A stretch of DNA of 64,000 bases from Oligoflexia bacterium (GTDB taxonomy: Bacteria; Bdellovibrionota_G; JALEGL01): the NCBI GenBank assembly GCA_035326705.1, contig DAOLES010000003.1, positions 1-64,000 on the forward strand, written 5' to 3'. Each line of letters opens with the position of its first letter. Position 1 is the stretch's first letter. Made by a program: the position numbers and the translations under genes. The notes beneath the pieces were generated by a model, which saw only the letters and a program-made list of their open reading frames with translations, was not told the origin of the DNA and did no database searches. Below, in pieces: positions 43,837-53,376 of this stretch.

Positions 43837-44487
43837 CTATGGCTTTAAGTAAAGTGCAACAAAAAAAGGGTCTTGTGTAGCCGCAACACCAAAGTAATGG
43901 GTGATTTCCAAAGGCAAAAAGTTTACATCTATCTCTTTGCTTTTATCATACTTATCAAGGTAATTTTTAAAGTTTTCTAATGTTTCATCATATACCTGCT
44001 TAGGCCGTTGCATATTAATAAAACTATTGTCTTCTCTCACTAAACTGACTTGTGCATAATAAACACCCGATTGAACGGCACTGTAGAATTGATATGCATT
44101 TCTTCCATTTTCATCTTCCAACCATTGGCCTATTTTTTTTGCTCTTCTGATGAGACACGTGGATGCACCCAGCTTAACCAAGCTCAACATATGTGACATA
44201 TCCATCAACACACTGACTCGGCTAAAGCCAAGAGCATTCAAATCATCTTCTGCTAAAAAGTTTTCAGGCTCATCTTCTAACCAAAAGTACAGGTTAACGT
44301 CTGCTACCGGAATAGATTTACTTGCAGATATGGGTTTAAACGCATCTGGATCTGGTCTTAAATTTAAACAAATATTGCCTTGATCAAGAGGAAAGTAAAA
44401 CATACACGGCAAGCCTTGGGCTAAGACCTGTGTTACTAAACCAACTAAAACCAAAAAAACAATTTTAAGCCCATTCAATTTTAACAT
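43837..44487 (-). CDS. Hypothetical secreted protein
   Basis: The 216-aa protein has a signal peptide (about 1-23, ending VLAQG). The mature part is mixed alpha/beta with four Cys (about 28, 40, 113 and a later position), suggesting disulfides. No family is recognised. It follows the lipoprotein gene at 44515 by 27 bp on the same strand, so the two are probably cotranscribed. Confidence 0.55.
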   Translation of the reverse strand: MLKLNGLKIVFLVLVGLVTQVLAQGLPCMFYFPLDQGNICLNLRPDPDAFKPISASKSIPVADVNLYFWLEDEPENFLAEDDLNALGFSRVSVLMDMSHMLSLVKLGASTCLIRRAKKIGQWLEDENGRNAYQFYSAVQSGVYYAQVSLVREDNSFINMQRPKQVYDETLENFKNYLDKYDKSKEIDVNFLPLEITHYFGVAATQDPFFVALYLKP

Positions 44488-44514
44488 TATGCTTTACTCC
44501 TTTGCAGTCTGATT

Positions 44515-45429
44515 CTAAGCGTCTTCTTTGACTTGGTAGGTAAACAATTTGCTATCTATACACTGATCATTTTTATACAGAAAAACACCGTATACCCAAT
44601 GGCCAGGCATAATCATCTGCAAGGTAGCCTGCATTTGTGAAACATTATCCTCCGCACGCTTAATATAAAAATCCAAAATTTTATGCTCCATCTCTGGCAT
44701 AAAAGCCAACCATACAATCTTGTATTCTTCTGAAAACTGATCATTGGCTTCAAGGTCAATTTTATAGACTTGCTCAGACAGCAAGCTGTTAGTTTTAATG
44801 GCTTCTGGCCAATTGATGCTTAGCTCAATACCTTCTTGAGAAAACTTAATGTTATCCGGCAAGCCTTGCTCAACCGTTTTATACCCTTCACTGTCTTTAC
44901 TGACATTAATATTAACTTCACCTGCAAGTTCTATGGCTTCATCATCAGAGATGAATATTGTTATTTTTGCATCTCCGGTCTGATCAAAAATAAAACGACT
45001 AGCATATGTTTTAGAAGCGTCTTCAGGCTTAGAAAATAAAAATGTTTGTTCCACCCCTGCAATAGCTACTTTTGCATTGATTGCATTATCCAGTGTAACT
45101 TCATCCCCTCTATCTAAGCTTTTAAATTGAAGTGAAACTGGATAAACTTGACCAAGATACACTGTTGAAGGAAGTTCCATTGTTGCACATAGGTTTAAAT
45201 CTGGATTGGTGAATACACATACAGGTTGTTCTTGTGCTTGATCTTTTATGAGACTTGTATCCTCAGAGTTAGCTTGGGTAACACCGGTAGACTGGGTAAA
45301 GGTTTTGTAAGACTGTACTGGAGATAGCTTTATTTCTTTTTTGGGCGCTTGCGTGTTGCACGATGCATTGAACAGAAGCACTAACAGGCTAAAAGATAAA
45401 AACAAAATTTTGCTATTGTTTTTCATCAT
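44515..45429 (-). CDS. Hypothetical lipoprotein, beta-rich
   Basis: Preferred start ATG 45429 (MMKNNSKILFLSF); the frame is open to 45504, but the extra residues do not look like a signal. A lipobox FNASC follows near residue 25. The rest (about 280 aa) looks beta-rich (VYPVSLQFKSLDRGDEVTLDN, VNINVSKDSEGYKTV) like immunoglobulin-fold domains. No enzyme motif is visible. It is probably an envelope lipoprotein paired with the gene at 43837. Confidence 0.55.
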   Translation of the reverse strand: MMKNNSKILFLSFSLLVLLFNASCNTQAPKKEIKLSPVQSYKTFTQSTGVTQANSEDTSLIKDQAQEQPVCVFTNPDLNLCATMELPSTVYLGQVYPVSLQFKSLDRGDEVTLDNAINAKVAIAGVEQTFLFSKPEDASKTYASRFIFDQTGDAKITIFISDDEAIELAGEVNINVSKDSEGYKTVEQGLPDNIKFSQEGIELSINWPEAIKTNSLLSEQVYKIDLEANDQFSEEYKIVWLAFMPEMEHKILDFYIKRAEDNVSQMQATLQMIMPGHWVYGVFLYKNDQCIDSKLFTYQVKEDA

Positions 45430-45553
45430 GCCTGCCCCATTTTCATAGTTTTTAACTCTAGTCAACCGACTAAATGCCGCGCAGTATAATTTTTTTATAA
45501 ACATATTAAACTAAGTCTTGTGCAGAACAGGCTTATATCTTATAAGAATTTTT

Positions 45554-46162
45554 ATGCTTAATTACCAAACGGGATGGATAGAAGTTATTTGTGGCAGCAT
45601 GTTCTCTGGCAAAACAGAGGAACTGATCAGACGTATACGCAGGGCCAACATTGCCCGACAAAGAGTTATATTATTCAAACCTGAAATTGATAATCGTTAT
45701 GCAGAAAGTTTGGTGATCAGTCACAGTCAACAAAAAATAGAAGCCATCGTAGCTCGCAACACACAAGATATCATTGAAAAATCACGCGGCTATGAGGTTG
45801 TAGGCATTGATGAAGCACAGTTTTTTGGCTTGTCTTTGGTGGAGACCTGTCAGACCTTAGCCGATGAAGGAAAACGCGTGATTGTGTCTGGTCTTGATCA
45901 AGACTATAAAGGCAAACCTTTTGAACCCATTCCTCAGCTTTTAGCCATTGCTGAATACATCACCAAGAACCTTGCCATTTGTATGCGCTGTGGCAATCCT
46001 GCCAACCGCAATCAACGTTTAAGCAATCATAAACAAAGGGTTATGCTAGGTGGCCATGACAGCTATGAAGCACGCTGCCGGCGCTGTCACAGTGTAAGTC
46101 CAAACTCAAAAACCAATACGCCTGAAGCGCAAACTGAGAAACACGATACCTTAAAAGCATAA
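45554..46162 (+). CDS. tdk: Thymidine kinase
   Basis: From ATG 45554 (MLNYQTGWIEV) the protein is 202 aa, the usual size; an earlier start at 45518 has no support. The P-loop is GSMFSGKTEEL, followed by VVGIDEAQFF and zinc cysteines CMRCGNPANR with CRRC. It phosphorylates thymidine for salvage. It is transcribed alone, divergent from the lipoprotein gene. Confidence 0.95.
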   Translation: MLNYQTGWIEVICGSMFSGKTEELIRRIRRANIARQRVILFKPEIDNRYAESLVISHSQQKIEAIVARNTQDIIEKSRGYEVVGIDEAQFFGLSLVETCQTLADEGKRVIVSGLDQDYKGKPFEPIPQLLAIAEYITKNLAICMRCGNPANRNQRLSNHKQRVMLGGHDSYEARCRRCHSVSPNSKTNTPEAQTEKHDTLKA

Positions 46163-46167
46163 AAAAA

Positions 46168-46192
46168 ATAAAGTGGCTCTTGGCCACTTTAT
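46168..46192 (-). terminator. Intrinsic terminator of the gene at 46218-48050
   Basis: ATAAAGTGGC (46168-46177) and GCCACTTTAT (46183-46192) form a 10-bp stem with a 5-nt loop. The A-run at 46161-46168 becomes the U-tract for minus-strand transcription. It may also slow plus-strand transcription from tdk. Confidence 0.75.
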
Positions 46193-46217
46193 GATTCAAC
46201 ACAAGTATGAAAATTTA

Positions 46218-48050
46218 TTAAGCCTCTGGCTTGTTATAGGCACAGTAAAGCTTTAGTTTCATTGAACAGCCAGGAAGCGAAGAAAAATTAGCCTCACTGT
46301 TATAATCTTCCATTGCTTCAAAAGAAAGTCTTACATAACTGTCTAACGCAAAACCTAAACTAACTTCAGCATCTTCCTCAGATGACGTCCAAGAATCGCA
46401 CGTTGCATCTTCTAAAATTTCACCTGCAGTGTTACTGCCGGTAAACACTAAATTGTGATATATCTCACGCTCAACTTCTTCAAGAATATCATCGTAATCA
46501 TCATCTTCTTCAGAAAGATGTTTATTTTGCAAAGCTACATATGCTCCTTGTTCTGTTACTGTCACAGGGGCAAAAAGTCCGGTTTGTGGATCAAAAAAGT
46601 TTTTCAACTCATCCACCAACTTCACACCATTAGGCAAGTGATATGCACCCGCAGCATAAGCCGCAGCCGCAAATCTATCTTTAGCATTCTTATCTTCATC
46701 ATCTTCTTGGCCAGATAAAACAGCAATGTAATGCATGTGGTTTTTCTTAAAGCTGGCTCTTGCAGAGCTAGATAACTTATTGGTGGTATCTTCTGCCGCT
46801 TTTTTTACCAAATTAGAACAAATGGCATCCGCTGCTTTTAAGCCTGAAACGCTGGCATCTAAACCTTGTTCGGACAAAGACTGTTCCATGTTTGCACCAA
46901 CATTAATTGAGCTTACAAACATATAATTATCTCCAGCATAGCTTTGGCCATCTTCTCCTGCACTCCAAACGAGTGAATCGCTTTCAACAGCTGAGGCAGA
47001 CTGAAGACATATGATTCTTGCTTTCTCTTCACAATTTGCAGTTTCAAATGCACCAAACACAAACAGAGGAACTTTACTTCTTAAGATTGATCCAGTAACG
47101 CTATATTCATTCGGCGTATTCCATATTTCATCATCCCCACACATGTCGTCTTCAAGATCAGGATAAGAAGAATTAAAACCCGTGAATGCAATAAAGCTTT
47201 CTTGCGTTCCTTCTTCACCATCAAAAACATAAGGAACCAATTGACCATTGGCCATCACATCAATAGGCAAAGAAAATGAAGAATGTACTTCAGAATTAAC
47301 CATACCAATGTTGGCTTGACCAGCTCCATCCGCCCTAACATAGTCAGTCATGGCATTAAGAAATTGATAGTCATCCGCATGCTCTTCTTTTAATTTAGGG
47401 TGTAAAAACAGGGCGGTATACTTACCCAACAAACCATGTTTATCAGCTTCAGCTTGGCACAGTACATTTGGGACTTCATAGCCTTGTAAGGTGGATGGAG
47501 GTGACATTAAATTTCTCAAATTGCCGTCTGCTACAGCTTCACTGACAAAAACCATACGTGAGCCACTGGGGATGATTTCTTGACTTCCTTGTTCTAGGAT
47601 GGCCGTATCGCTTTCTAAATTGGTGATTGTCAGGGTATATTTCATAGACAATAGGCGCTTGCTTAATGTTAACTCTAATTTTTTAGGTGCACTGACTTTA
47701 ACAGCAATAACCTTAAGATCTTTTACACCTGGATTATCATTTTTTTCTGCTTGAATTTTATACGCCGCAAAGTTAGCTGCTTGTTCCTGCGTGAGCTCAT
47801 GACTCAATTCAATTTCTATAGTTCTATAACCCGTGGCTTTTGCACTGACCAAGGTCATTGCTTCTTTTGGTGCAGCGACGACTTTATTGATTTTGGGAAT
47901 AATAGCCTTACCCCCACCTTCTTTTTTAGGGGCCGGCTTGGTATTTGCACATTGCGCCATAAACAAACAACACATTAGCATCACAGTATAATGCTTTAAA
48001 CTACTGAATATTAACTGTTTTCCAAAAGATTTTGAGCTATTCATTTTCAC
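46218..48050 (-). CDS. Lipoprotein with two related Cys-containing domains (DUF1554-like)
   Basis: The 610-aa protein has a signal sequence and lipobox FMAQC (about residue 33-35). A first domain (about 190-350) and a second (about 380-605) follow the same pattern: a Cys with AEADKHGL or AADAICSN, YTALFLHP or YIAVLSGQ, a middle segment ending in an FTGxN turn (IAFTGFNSS; LVFTGSNTA), then a Cys-rich end (RIICLQSA; KLYCAYNKP). This resembles the DUF1554 lectin-like family known from Leptospira lipoproteins. Residues 60-180 may be Ig-like. Surface binding of sugars or proteins is a family-level guess. GTG 48050 or ATG 48044 are both possible starts. Confidence 0.6.
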   Translation of the reverse strand: MKMNSSKSFGKQLIFSSLKHYTVMLMCCLFMAQCANTKPAPKKEGGGKAIIPKINKVVAAPKEAMTLVSAKATGYRTIEIELSHELTQEQAANFAAYKIQAEKNDNPGVKDLKVIAVKVSAPKKLELTLSKRLLSMKYTLTITNLESDTAILEQGSQEIIPSGSRMVFVSEAVADGNLRNLMSPPSTLQGYEVPNVLCQAEADKHGLLGKYTALFLHPKLKEEHADDYQFLNAMTDYVRADGAGQANIGMVNSEVHSSFSLPIDVMANGQLVPYVFDGEEGTQESFIAFTGFNSSYPDLEDDMCGDDEIWNTPNEYSVTGSILRSKVPLFVFGAFETANCEEKARIICLQSASAVESDSLVWSAGEDGQSYAGDNYMFVSSINVGANMEQSLSEQGLDASVSGLKAADAICSNLVKKAAEDTTNKLSSSARASFKKNHMHYIAVLSGQEDDEDKNAKDRFAAAAYAAGAYHLPNGVKLVDELKNFFDPQTGLFAPVTVTEQGAYVALQNKHLSEEDDDYDDILEEVEREIYHNLVFTGSNTAGEILEDATCDSWTSSEEDAEVSLGFALDSYVRLSFEAMEDYNSEANFSSLPGCSMKLKLYCAYNKPEA

Positions 48051-48226
48051 TGTATCACCTCATTAAACTAAAAATATTCAGATTCCATAACAAAATAGTT
48101 TTAATAATGCAAGGCATTATTTGTCATTTTGCATCATAAATATCAAAAAAAGATCGCATGCCTTATAAATTATTAGCATAACCAAGATTCACTTTTCTTT
48201 TTTAATAACTTAGGTAATAAGAGGGC

Positions 48227-48928
48227 ATGATGAAGAACCTAGGATTATTACATTGTCGCTTATGGAAATTTTATCAATCATCTGTTGGTAAAAAATGGGT
48301 GGTTGCTATTACGGGTATTGTTATGGTGCTTTGGCTGGTGGGGCATATGCTGGGTAACCTACAAATTTTTGCAGGCCCAGGTTCAAGCCCTGAAGAAACC
48401 ATGATTAATCAATATGCTGCACTGCTAAAGCAAAACATTGTTCTTTTATGGCTTGTTCGTATAGTAATGTTAAAAATGGTTATTCTTCACATTATAACAA
48501 CCATTGCTTTAACCAAACAAAACAAAGCGGCTCGTCCTGTGGGCTACTTAAAAAATACTCCAACCAAAGCCAGCTTTGCTTCACGAACCATGATTTATGG
48601 CGGTGTTTTTTTACTCTTCTATATTATATACCACCTTGGACACTTTACCTTGGGTATGGTGCACAGCAGCCTTTTGGACCACCATGATTTGTATGGCAGC
48701 ATGATTAGAAGTTTTCAACAACCTTTAATTGTAGCTCTATACTTGGCAGCAGTTTTCTTTTTAGGTTTGCATTTACACCACGGCATTCAAAGTACGGTTA
48801 AGACTTTGGGTTTAAGTCATCCTTTTTATTTAAATTTTGCTAAAGCGGGCGGCATTCTTCTTGCCTTCATTGTATCTATCGGCTTTGCCTCTATTCCCAT
48901 TGCCGTTATTTTAGGCTGTATTTCATGA
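48227..48928 (+). CDS. sdhC: Succinate dehydrogenase cytochrome b558 subunit
   Basis: The 233-aa protein has about five transmembrane helices with heme-ligating His in GHMLGNLQIF, YIIYHLGHFTLG and GLHLHHGIQS. This single-subunit, five-helix anchor (type B) serves Sdh/Frd of Bacteroidetes, Epsilonproteobacteria and several delta-like lineages. It anchors SdhA-SdhB and passes electrons to menaquinone. It is the first gene of sdhCAB. Confidence 0.9.
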   Translation: MMKNLGLLHCRLWKFYQSSVGKKWVVAITGIVMVLWLVGHMLGNLQIFAGPGSSPEETMINQYAALLKQNIVLLWLVRIVMLKMVILHIITTIALTKQNKAARPVGYLKNTPTKASFASRTMIYGGVFLLFYIIYHLGHFTLGMVHSSLLDHHDLYGSMIRSFQQPLIVALYLAAVFFLGLHLHHGIQSTVKTLGLSHPFYLNFAKAGGILLAFIVSIGFASIPIAVILGCIS

Positions 48929-48960
48929 ACGATTTATTTTTAGTTAAAGGAGCATAAACA

Positions 48961-50877
48961 ATGGCATTACAATCAAACTGTCCACAAGGCCCAATTGAAA
49001 AACAGTGGGAAACCCATAAGTTTAATATGAAGTTGGTTAACCCTGCCAACAAACGCAAATATGAAGTCATCATTGTTGGAACCGGCTTGGCCGGTGCTTC
49101 TGCTGCGGCCAGTATGGCTGAGATGGGTTACAATGTAAAAGCTTTTTGTTATCAAGATTCTGCCAGAAGGGCCCATTCTATTGCCGCTCAAGGAGGTATC
49201 AACGCTGCCAAAAACTATCCCAACGATGGTGACAGCATATACCGCTTATTTTATGACACTGTTAAAGGCGGTGATTACCGAGCTCGTGAATCCAATGTTT
49301 ACCGCCTTGCAGAAAACAGCGTTAAAATCATTGACCAATGTGTTGCGCAAGGCGTTCCATTTGCCAGAGATTACAGCGGCTATTTAGACAACCGGTCTTT
49401 TGGAGGTGCTCAAGTTTCTAGGACTTTTTATGCCCGCGGGCAAACTGGCCAACAATTGTTATTAGGCGCTTACCAAGCTTTATCCAAAGAGGTCGCAACT
49501 GGCAAAGTGCGTATGTTTCCTCGTACAGAAATGCTAGATATCATTATCAAAGACGGCCAAGCCAAAGGGATTGTGGTTAGAGATATGGTATCGGGTAAAA
49601 TCTCTTCGCACACGGCAGATGCTGTTGTATTAGCCACGGGTGGTTACAGCAATGTCTATTATTTAAGCACCAATGCCATGGGCTGTAACGTGACCGCTAC
49701 TTGGCGAGCACACAAAAAAGGTGCCTTTTTTGCTAACCCTTGTTTTACACAAATTCACCCAACCTGTATTCCAGTTGCCGGTGAACACCAATCCAAATTA
49801 ACCTTGATGAGTGAGTCTTTGCGCAATGATGGTAGAATATGGGTACCCAAGCAAAAAGGCGATACCCGACCCGCCAATGAAATTCCAGAAAGTGAAAGAG
49901 ATTATTATTTAGAACGCAGATACCCGGCTTTTGGTAACTTGGTCCCTAGAGATGTGGCTTCTCGTGCTGCCAAAGAGCGTTGTGATGCTGGTTATGGTGT
50001 GGGTAAAAGCGGCTTAGGCGTTTACCTTGATTTCTCTGATGCCATTAAACGCTTGGGCAAAGATGCTATCTCTGCTCGTTACGGCAACCTTTTTGACATG
50101 TACCAACAAATTACCGGTGAAAACCCTTATGAAAGACCCATGCGGATTTTTCCAGCCCCCCACTACACCATGGGCGGCTTGTGGGTGGATTACAACCTGA
50201 TGAGCAATATTCCAGGTTTGTTTGTCATTGGAGAAGCAAACTTCTCTGACCATGGTGCCAATAGACTTGGAGCCAGTGCTTTGATGCAAGGCCTATCAGA
50301 TGGCTATTTTGTTCTGCCGTATACCATTGGTAATTATTTAGCCAAGGTAGACCCCAAACAACGTTTGGCTGAAGATGCACCAGAAGCCAAGGCTGTAGAA
50401 AAAGAGTTGAATGATAAAATCAATAAACTCCTCAATATCAAAGGCTCTACTTCTGTTGATAGCTTCCACAGAGAACTTGGCCGGGTCATGTGGGATTATT
50501 GTGGAATGAGCAGAAATGAAGACGGTCTTAAAGGTGCCTTAAAGAAAATTGTAGATATACGCGAGCGTTTTTGGAAAGAAGCTGCTGTGACCGGTACTGG
50601 TGAAGAACTCAATCAAAACCTTGAAAAAGCCGGACGGGTAGCTGACTTTTTAGAATTTGCTGAACTGATGGTTCATGATGCCTTAGATAGACGAGAATCT
50701 TGCGGCGGTCATTTCAGAGAAGAAAGTCAAACCGAAGATGGAGAAGCAAAAAGAGATGATGATAATTATGCTTACTCTTCTGTTTGGGAATTTAAAGGTG
50801 TTGGTCAACAGCCAACCTTGCATAAAGAAAATTTAACATTTGATTACGTTAAACCAACCCAAAGGAGCTACAAATAA
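48961..50877 (+). CDS. sdhA: Succinate dehydrogenase flavoprotein subunit
   Basis: The 638-aa protein has an FAD-binding GTGLAGASAA motif near residue 40, the flavinylation site RRAHSIAAQGGINA, and the catalytic region around TWRAHKKGAFF and PHYTMGGLWV. It oxidises succinate (or reduces fumarate) on the cytoplasmic side. It overlaps the sdhB start (50877). Confidence 0.95.
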   Translation: MALQSNCPQGPIEKQWETHKFNMKLVNPANKRKYEVIIVGTGLAGASAAASMAEMGYNVKAFCYQDSARRAHSIAAQGGINAAKNYPNDGDSIYRLFYDTVKGGDYRARESNVYRLAENSVKIIDQCVAQGVPFARDYSGYLDNRSFGGAQVSRTFYARGQTGQQLLLGAYQALSKEVATGKVRMFPRTEMLDIIIKDGQAKGIVVRDMVSGKISSHTADAVVLATGGYSNVYYLSTNAMGCNVTATWRAHKKGAFFANPCFTQIHPTCIPVAGEHQSKLTLMSESLRNDGRIWVPKQKGDTRPANEIPESERDYYLERRYPAFGNLVPRDVASRAAKERCDAGYGVGKSGLGVYLDFSDAIKRLGKDAISARYGNLFDMYQQITGENPYERPMRIFPAPHYTMGGLWVDYNLMSNIPGLFVIGEANFSDHGANRLGASALMQGLSDGYFVLPYTIGNYLAKVDPKQRLAEDAPEAKAVEKELNDKINKLLNIKGSTSVDSFHRELGRVMWDYCGMSRNEDGLKGALKKIVDIRERFWKEAAVTGTGEELNQNLEKAGRVADFLEFAELMVHDALDRRESCGGHFREESQTEDGEAKRDDDNYAYSSVWEFKGVGQQPTLHKENLTFDYVKPTQRSYK

Positions 50878-51623
50878 TGAAACTCTTACTTAAAGTTTGG
50901 CGCCAAAAAAATGCCCAAAGCAAAGGCTATTTTCAAGAGATTGAAGCTAAGGATATCAGTGAAGATAGCTCATTTTTGGAAATGCTGGATGTAATTAATG
51001 AAGGTTTAGAAGAACAAGGGAAAGAACCCATTGTTTTTGATCATGACTGCCGAGAAGGTATTTGTGGGTCATGCTCACTTATGATTAATGGCATTGCCCA
51101 TGGTCCTAAAAAAGCAACCACCGCATGTCAACTGCATATGCGTTCATTTAATGATGGCGACACCATTGTTATTGAACCTTGGCGAGCACGAGCCTTTCCT
51201 GTGGTTAAAGACTTAATGGTTGATCGCAGTGCTTTTGACAGAATTATCCAAGCGGGTGGTTACATTGGTGTTTCAACTGGGGGTACCCCCGATGGCAATG
51301 CCATTCCTATTAAAAAAAGTGTTGCTGATGATGCTTTTAATACAGCTGCTTGCATTGGTTGTGGTGCTTGTGTGGCCGCCTGTAAAAATGCCAGTGCTCA
51401 ACTGTTTGTATCTGCAAAAATCAACCATTTAAACAGCTTGCCACAAGGTAAAATAGAAGCTAATACCAGAACCTTGAACATGATTGCGCAGATGGATAAA
51501 GAAGGCTTTGGTGCCTGCACCAATACACAAGAGTGTGAAGCGGTCTGCCCTAAAGAAATTGAGATGCGTAATATTGTTAAAAACAACCGCTGGTTTAGCA
51601 AGGCTTTCTTTAGCCAAGAATAA
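50877..51623 (+). CDS. sdhB: Succinate dehydrogenase iron-sulfur subunit
   Basis: The 248-aa protein has all three cluster motifs: CREGICGSC with a later Cys for [2Fe-2S], CIGCGACVAAC for [4Fe-4S], and CTNTQECEAVCP for [3Fe-4S]. It carries electrons from SdhA to the membrane subunit. Its start codon begins at the last base of sdhA. Confidence 0.95.
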   Translation: MKLLLKVWRQKNAQSKGYFQEIEAKDISEDSSFLEMLDVINEGLEEQGKEPIVFDHDCREGICGSCSLMINGIAHGPKKATTACQLHMRSFNDGDTIVIEPWRARAFPVVKDLMVDRSAFDRIIQAGGYIGVSTGGTPDGNAIPIKKSVADDAFNTAACIGCGACVAACKNASAQLFVSAKINHLNSLPQGKIEANTRTLNMIAQMDKEGFGACTNTQECEAVCPKEIEMRNIVKNNRWFSKAFFSQE

Positions 51624-51711
51624 ACCCATGATTATAGGGATTACTTTGGGTATCCCTATAGACAAAACCTGTAAGGTGCCTAAGATGTACCTACTAAGAA
51701 ATAAAAATATT

Positions 51712-52299
51712 ATGAATACTTTAAATATAGAATTTACCGACAAAGCAACAGAAAAAATTTTGGCCTTTATTGAAAAAAGAGCTGAGCCAGAAAATACTTT
51801 GTTGCGCGTAACCATCCCCAGCGCCAATGCATCAGGTTACAATTATCAGTTTTTTTTAGATGAACAATCTAAACTCAGTGATCATGATGTTACGCTTGAA
51901 TTAGAAAAATTTAAAGTTGTTCTTGAAAAGAAGCTTGTTGAAAAACTTAATGGAGCCACTGTTGACTGGGTAGAAAGCGTTTCTGGTTCAGGTTTTAAAG
52001 TTGATAATCCCAACAGACCACATATTGATCCCGATCAAAGCAGTGAAACAAAAATTCAACAGGTTTTTGAGCATGAAATTAATCCGGCTTTGGCATCGCA
52101 TGGTGGAAAAGTAGAGTTAATAGAAATTAAAGACCTAAAAGCATTTGTTAAACTCAGTGGCGGTTGCCAAGGCTGCTCAAGCTCTACAGCTACACTCAAG
52201 CATGGCATAGAAAAACGTATCAGAGAAATAGCTCCTGAAATTTTAGAAGTAGTTGACGTCACTGATCATGCCTCAGGTGAAAACCCTTATTTTCAATAA
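51712..52299 (+). CDS. nfuA: NfuA-type iron-sulfur cluster carrier
   Basis: From ATG 51712 (MNTLNIEF) the protein is 195 aa. The N-terminal half is an A-type-like domain without its cysteines (LLRVTIPSANASGYNYQFFL), and the C-terminal half is a NifU domain with CQGC (about residue 152-155) in LSGGCQGCSSSTATLKHGI. NfuA delivers [4Fe-4S] clusters; its place right after sdhCAB suits maturation of SdhB. Longer frames from 51484 overlap sdhB and are rejected. Confidence 0.88.
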   Translation: MNTLNIEFTDKATEKILAFIEKRAEPENTLLRVTIPSANASGYNYQFFLDEQSKLSDHDVTLELEKFKVVLEKKLVEKLNGATVDWVESVSGSGFKVDNPNRPHIDPDQSSETKIQQVFEHEINPALASHGGKVELIEIKDLKAFVKLSGGCQGCSSSTATLKHGIEKRIREIAPEILEVVDVTDHASGENPYFQ

Positions 52300-52376
52300 A
52301 AATACTTGCTGTGGCCTAAGCCAAACAAAAAACTTACTTTTCCAGGGTTTAAAACCAACTTTAGCTGCACTATTTT

Positions 52377-52691
52377 TTAAATGAGTCGATCTATTTTTGC
52401 AGCAATGACAAAATCATTCATACTCAAACCACCTCTATCATGAGTGGACAGCATGAGCAGGACTTTCCCCCAAGAAAGATAAATATCAGGGTGGTGGTTC
52501 TCTTCTTCAGCTATAGCTGCTACTTGATTGACAAAATTTAATGCTTGGCGAAAATTAGCAAAACTAAATTCTTTTTCAATACAGGAGTGATCAAAGGATA
52601 TTGCCCATGAATCAAGCTCTAAAAAGTATTGATCAATATCTTGTTTATTTAATCTTGGTGCAGCAGGTGTACATTTGCCATTATTAAGCAT
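52377..52691 (-). CDS. phhB: Pterin-4a-carbinolamine dehydratase
   Basis: The start ATG 52691 (MLNNGKCTP) has GGAG upstream; the protein is 104 aa. The family signature is EEENHHPDIYLSWGKV followed by STHDRGGLSMNDFVIAAKID, with the catalytic His pair. It recycles 4a-hydroxytetrahydrobiopterin, usually for phenylalanine hydroxylase, which is not in the window. It is convergent with nfuA. Confidence 0.9.
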   Translation of the reverse strand: MLNNGKCTPAAPRLNKQDIDQYFLELDSWAISFDHSCIEKEFSFANFRQALNFVNQVAAIAEEENHHPDIYLSWGKVLLMLSTHDRGGLSMNDFVIAAKIDRLI

Positions 52692-52721
52692 TTTTATCTC
52701 CTCATTCCTATCACACTTCAT

Positions 52722-52758
52722 AAAAAAAGGGGGCTTTTACTTGCCCCCCTTTTTTTTA
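52722..52758 (-). terminator. Terminator of the DUF2853 gene
   Basis: AAAAAAAGGGGGC (52722-52734) pairs with GCCCCCC and a T-run (52743-52758) around an 8-nt loop; on the minus strand the A-run supplies the U-tract. Confidence 0.85.
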
Positions 52759-52777
52759 AAAACCTATTCAGTTTGGT

Positions 52778-53122
52778 TTATGAATAAATAGATTCTTTAT
52801 TAAAATGTTTGGTTAACATATAATAAACCACTGGACGATATTTATTTTTATTAGACTGTCCATACGTGTTCATAACGGTTTCAATTGCTTGGTCTAATTC
52901 TGGACCATCTGTTAGACCTAATTTATTGATAAGAAAGTTGCTTTTTACAGTTTGAATCTCAGTAGTATCAGAAGAAGATACGGTTGCTGCATCAGCATTA
53001 TAAATAGAAGGACCGCAGCCAATAGTAACTTTTTCAAGTAAATCCATATCTGGGGTAATGCCACATTTTTCTTTTAGATCTACTGCAAACTTTTGAATCA
53101 TTGCGTCTCTTTTTTCACTCAT
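52778..53122 (-). CDS. DUF2853-family protein
   Basis: The 114-aa protein fits DUF2853: MSEKRDAMIQKFAVDLKEKCGITPDMDLLEKV, then GPSIYNADAATVSSSD and NKYRPVVYYML. The family is a small helical protein of unknown function. The ATG at 53122 has AAGGAGA upstream. The 253-bp gap to the antiporter operon holds no gene I can see. Confidence 0.88.
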   Translation of the reverse strand: MSEKRDAMIQKFAVDLKEKCGITPDMDLLEKVTIGCGPSIYNADAATVSSSDTTEIQTVKSNFLINKLGLTDGPELDQAIETVMNTYGQSNKNKYRPVVYYMLTKHFNKESIYS

Positions 53123-53376
53123 TTTCCTTCTCCTTGATAATACATTAAATTAGGGCATAACACTTGATTGTTATTATTATAGCTATATTAACTGAATCTT
53201 ATTCTGTCAAATGCTAGCTTGATTTGTTTTATCGGTAAATCTCTGGTCTTAAAAGATAGTTATATAAAAATATTTAATCATTTAAAGGTTTAAGCTATTG
53301 TTTTTTTTAGAAAAAAAACTTTTAAAATTATTGCTTTAGACTTTATCTTTTTTTTCACTTCCATTATGTAGCACAC

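Noticed and set aside
53123..53376. Extra gene or riboswitch before the antiporter operon
   Set aside because: The stretch is AT-rich, with no open frame, no strong hairpin and no known riboswitch pattern that I can recognise.
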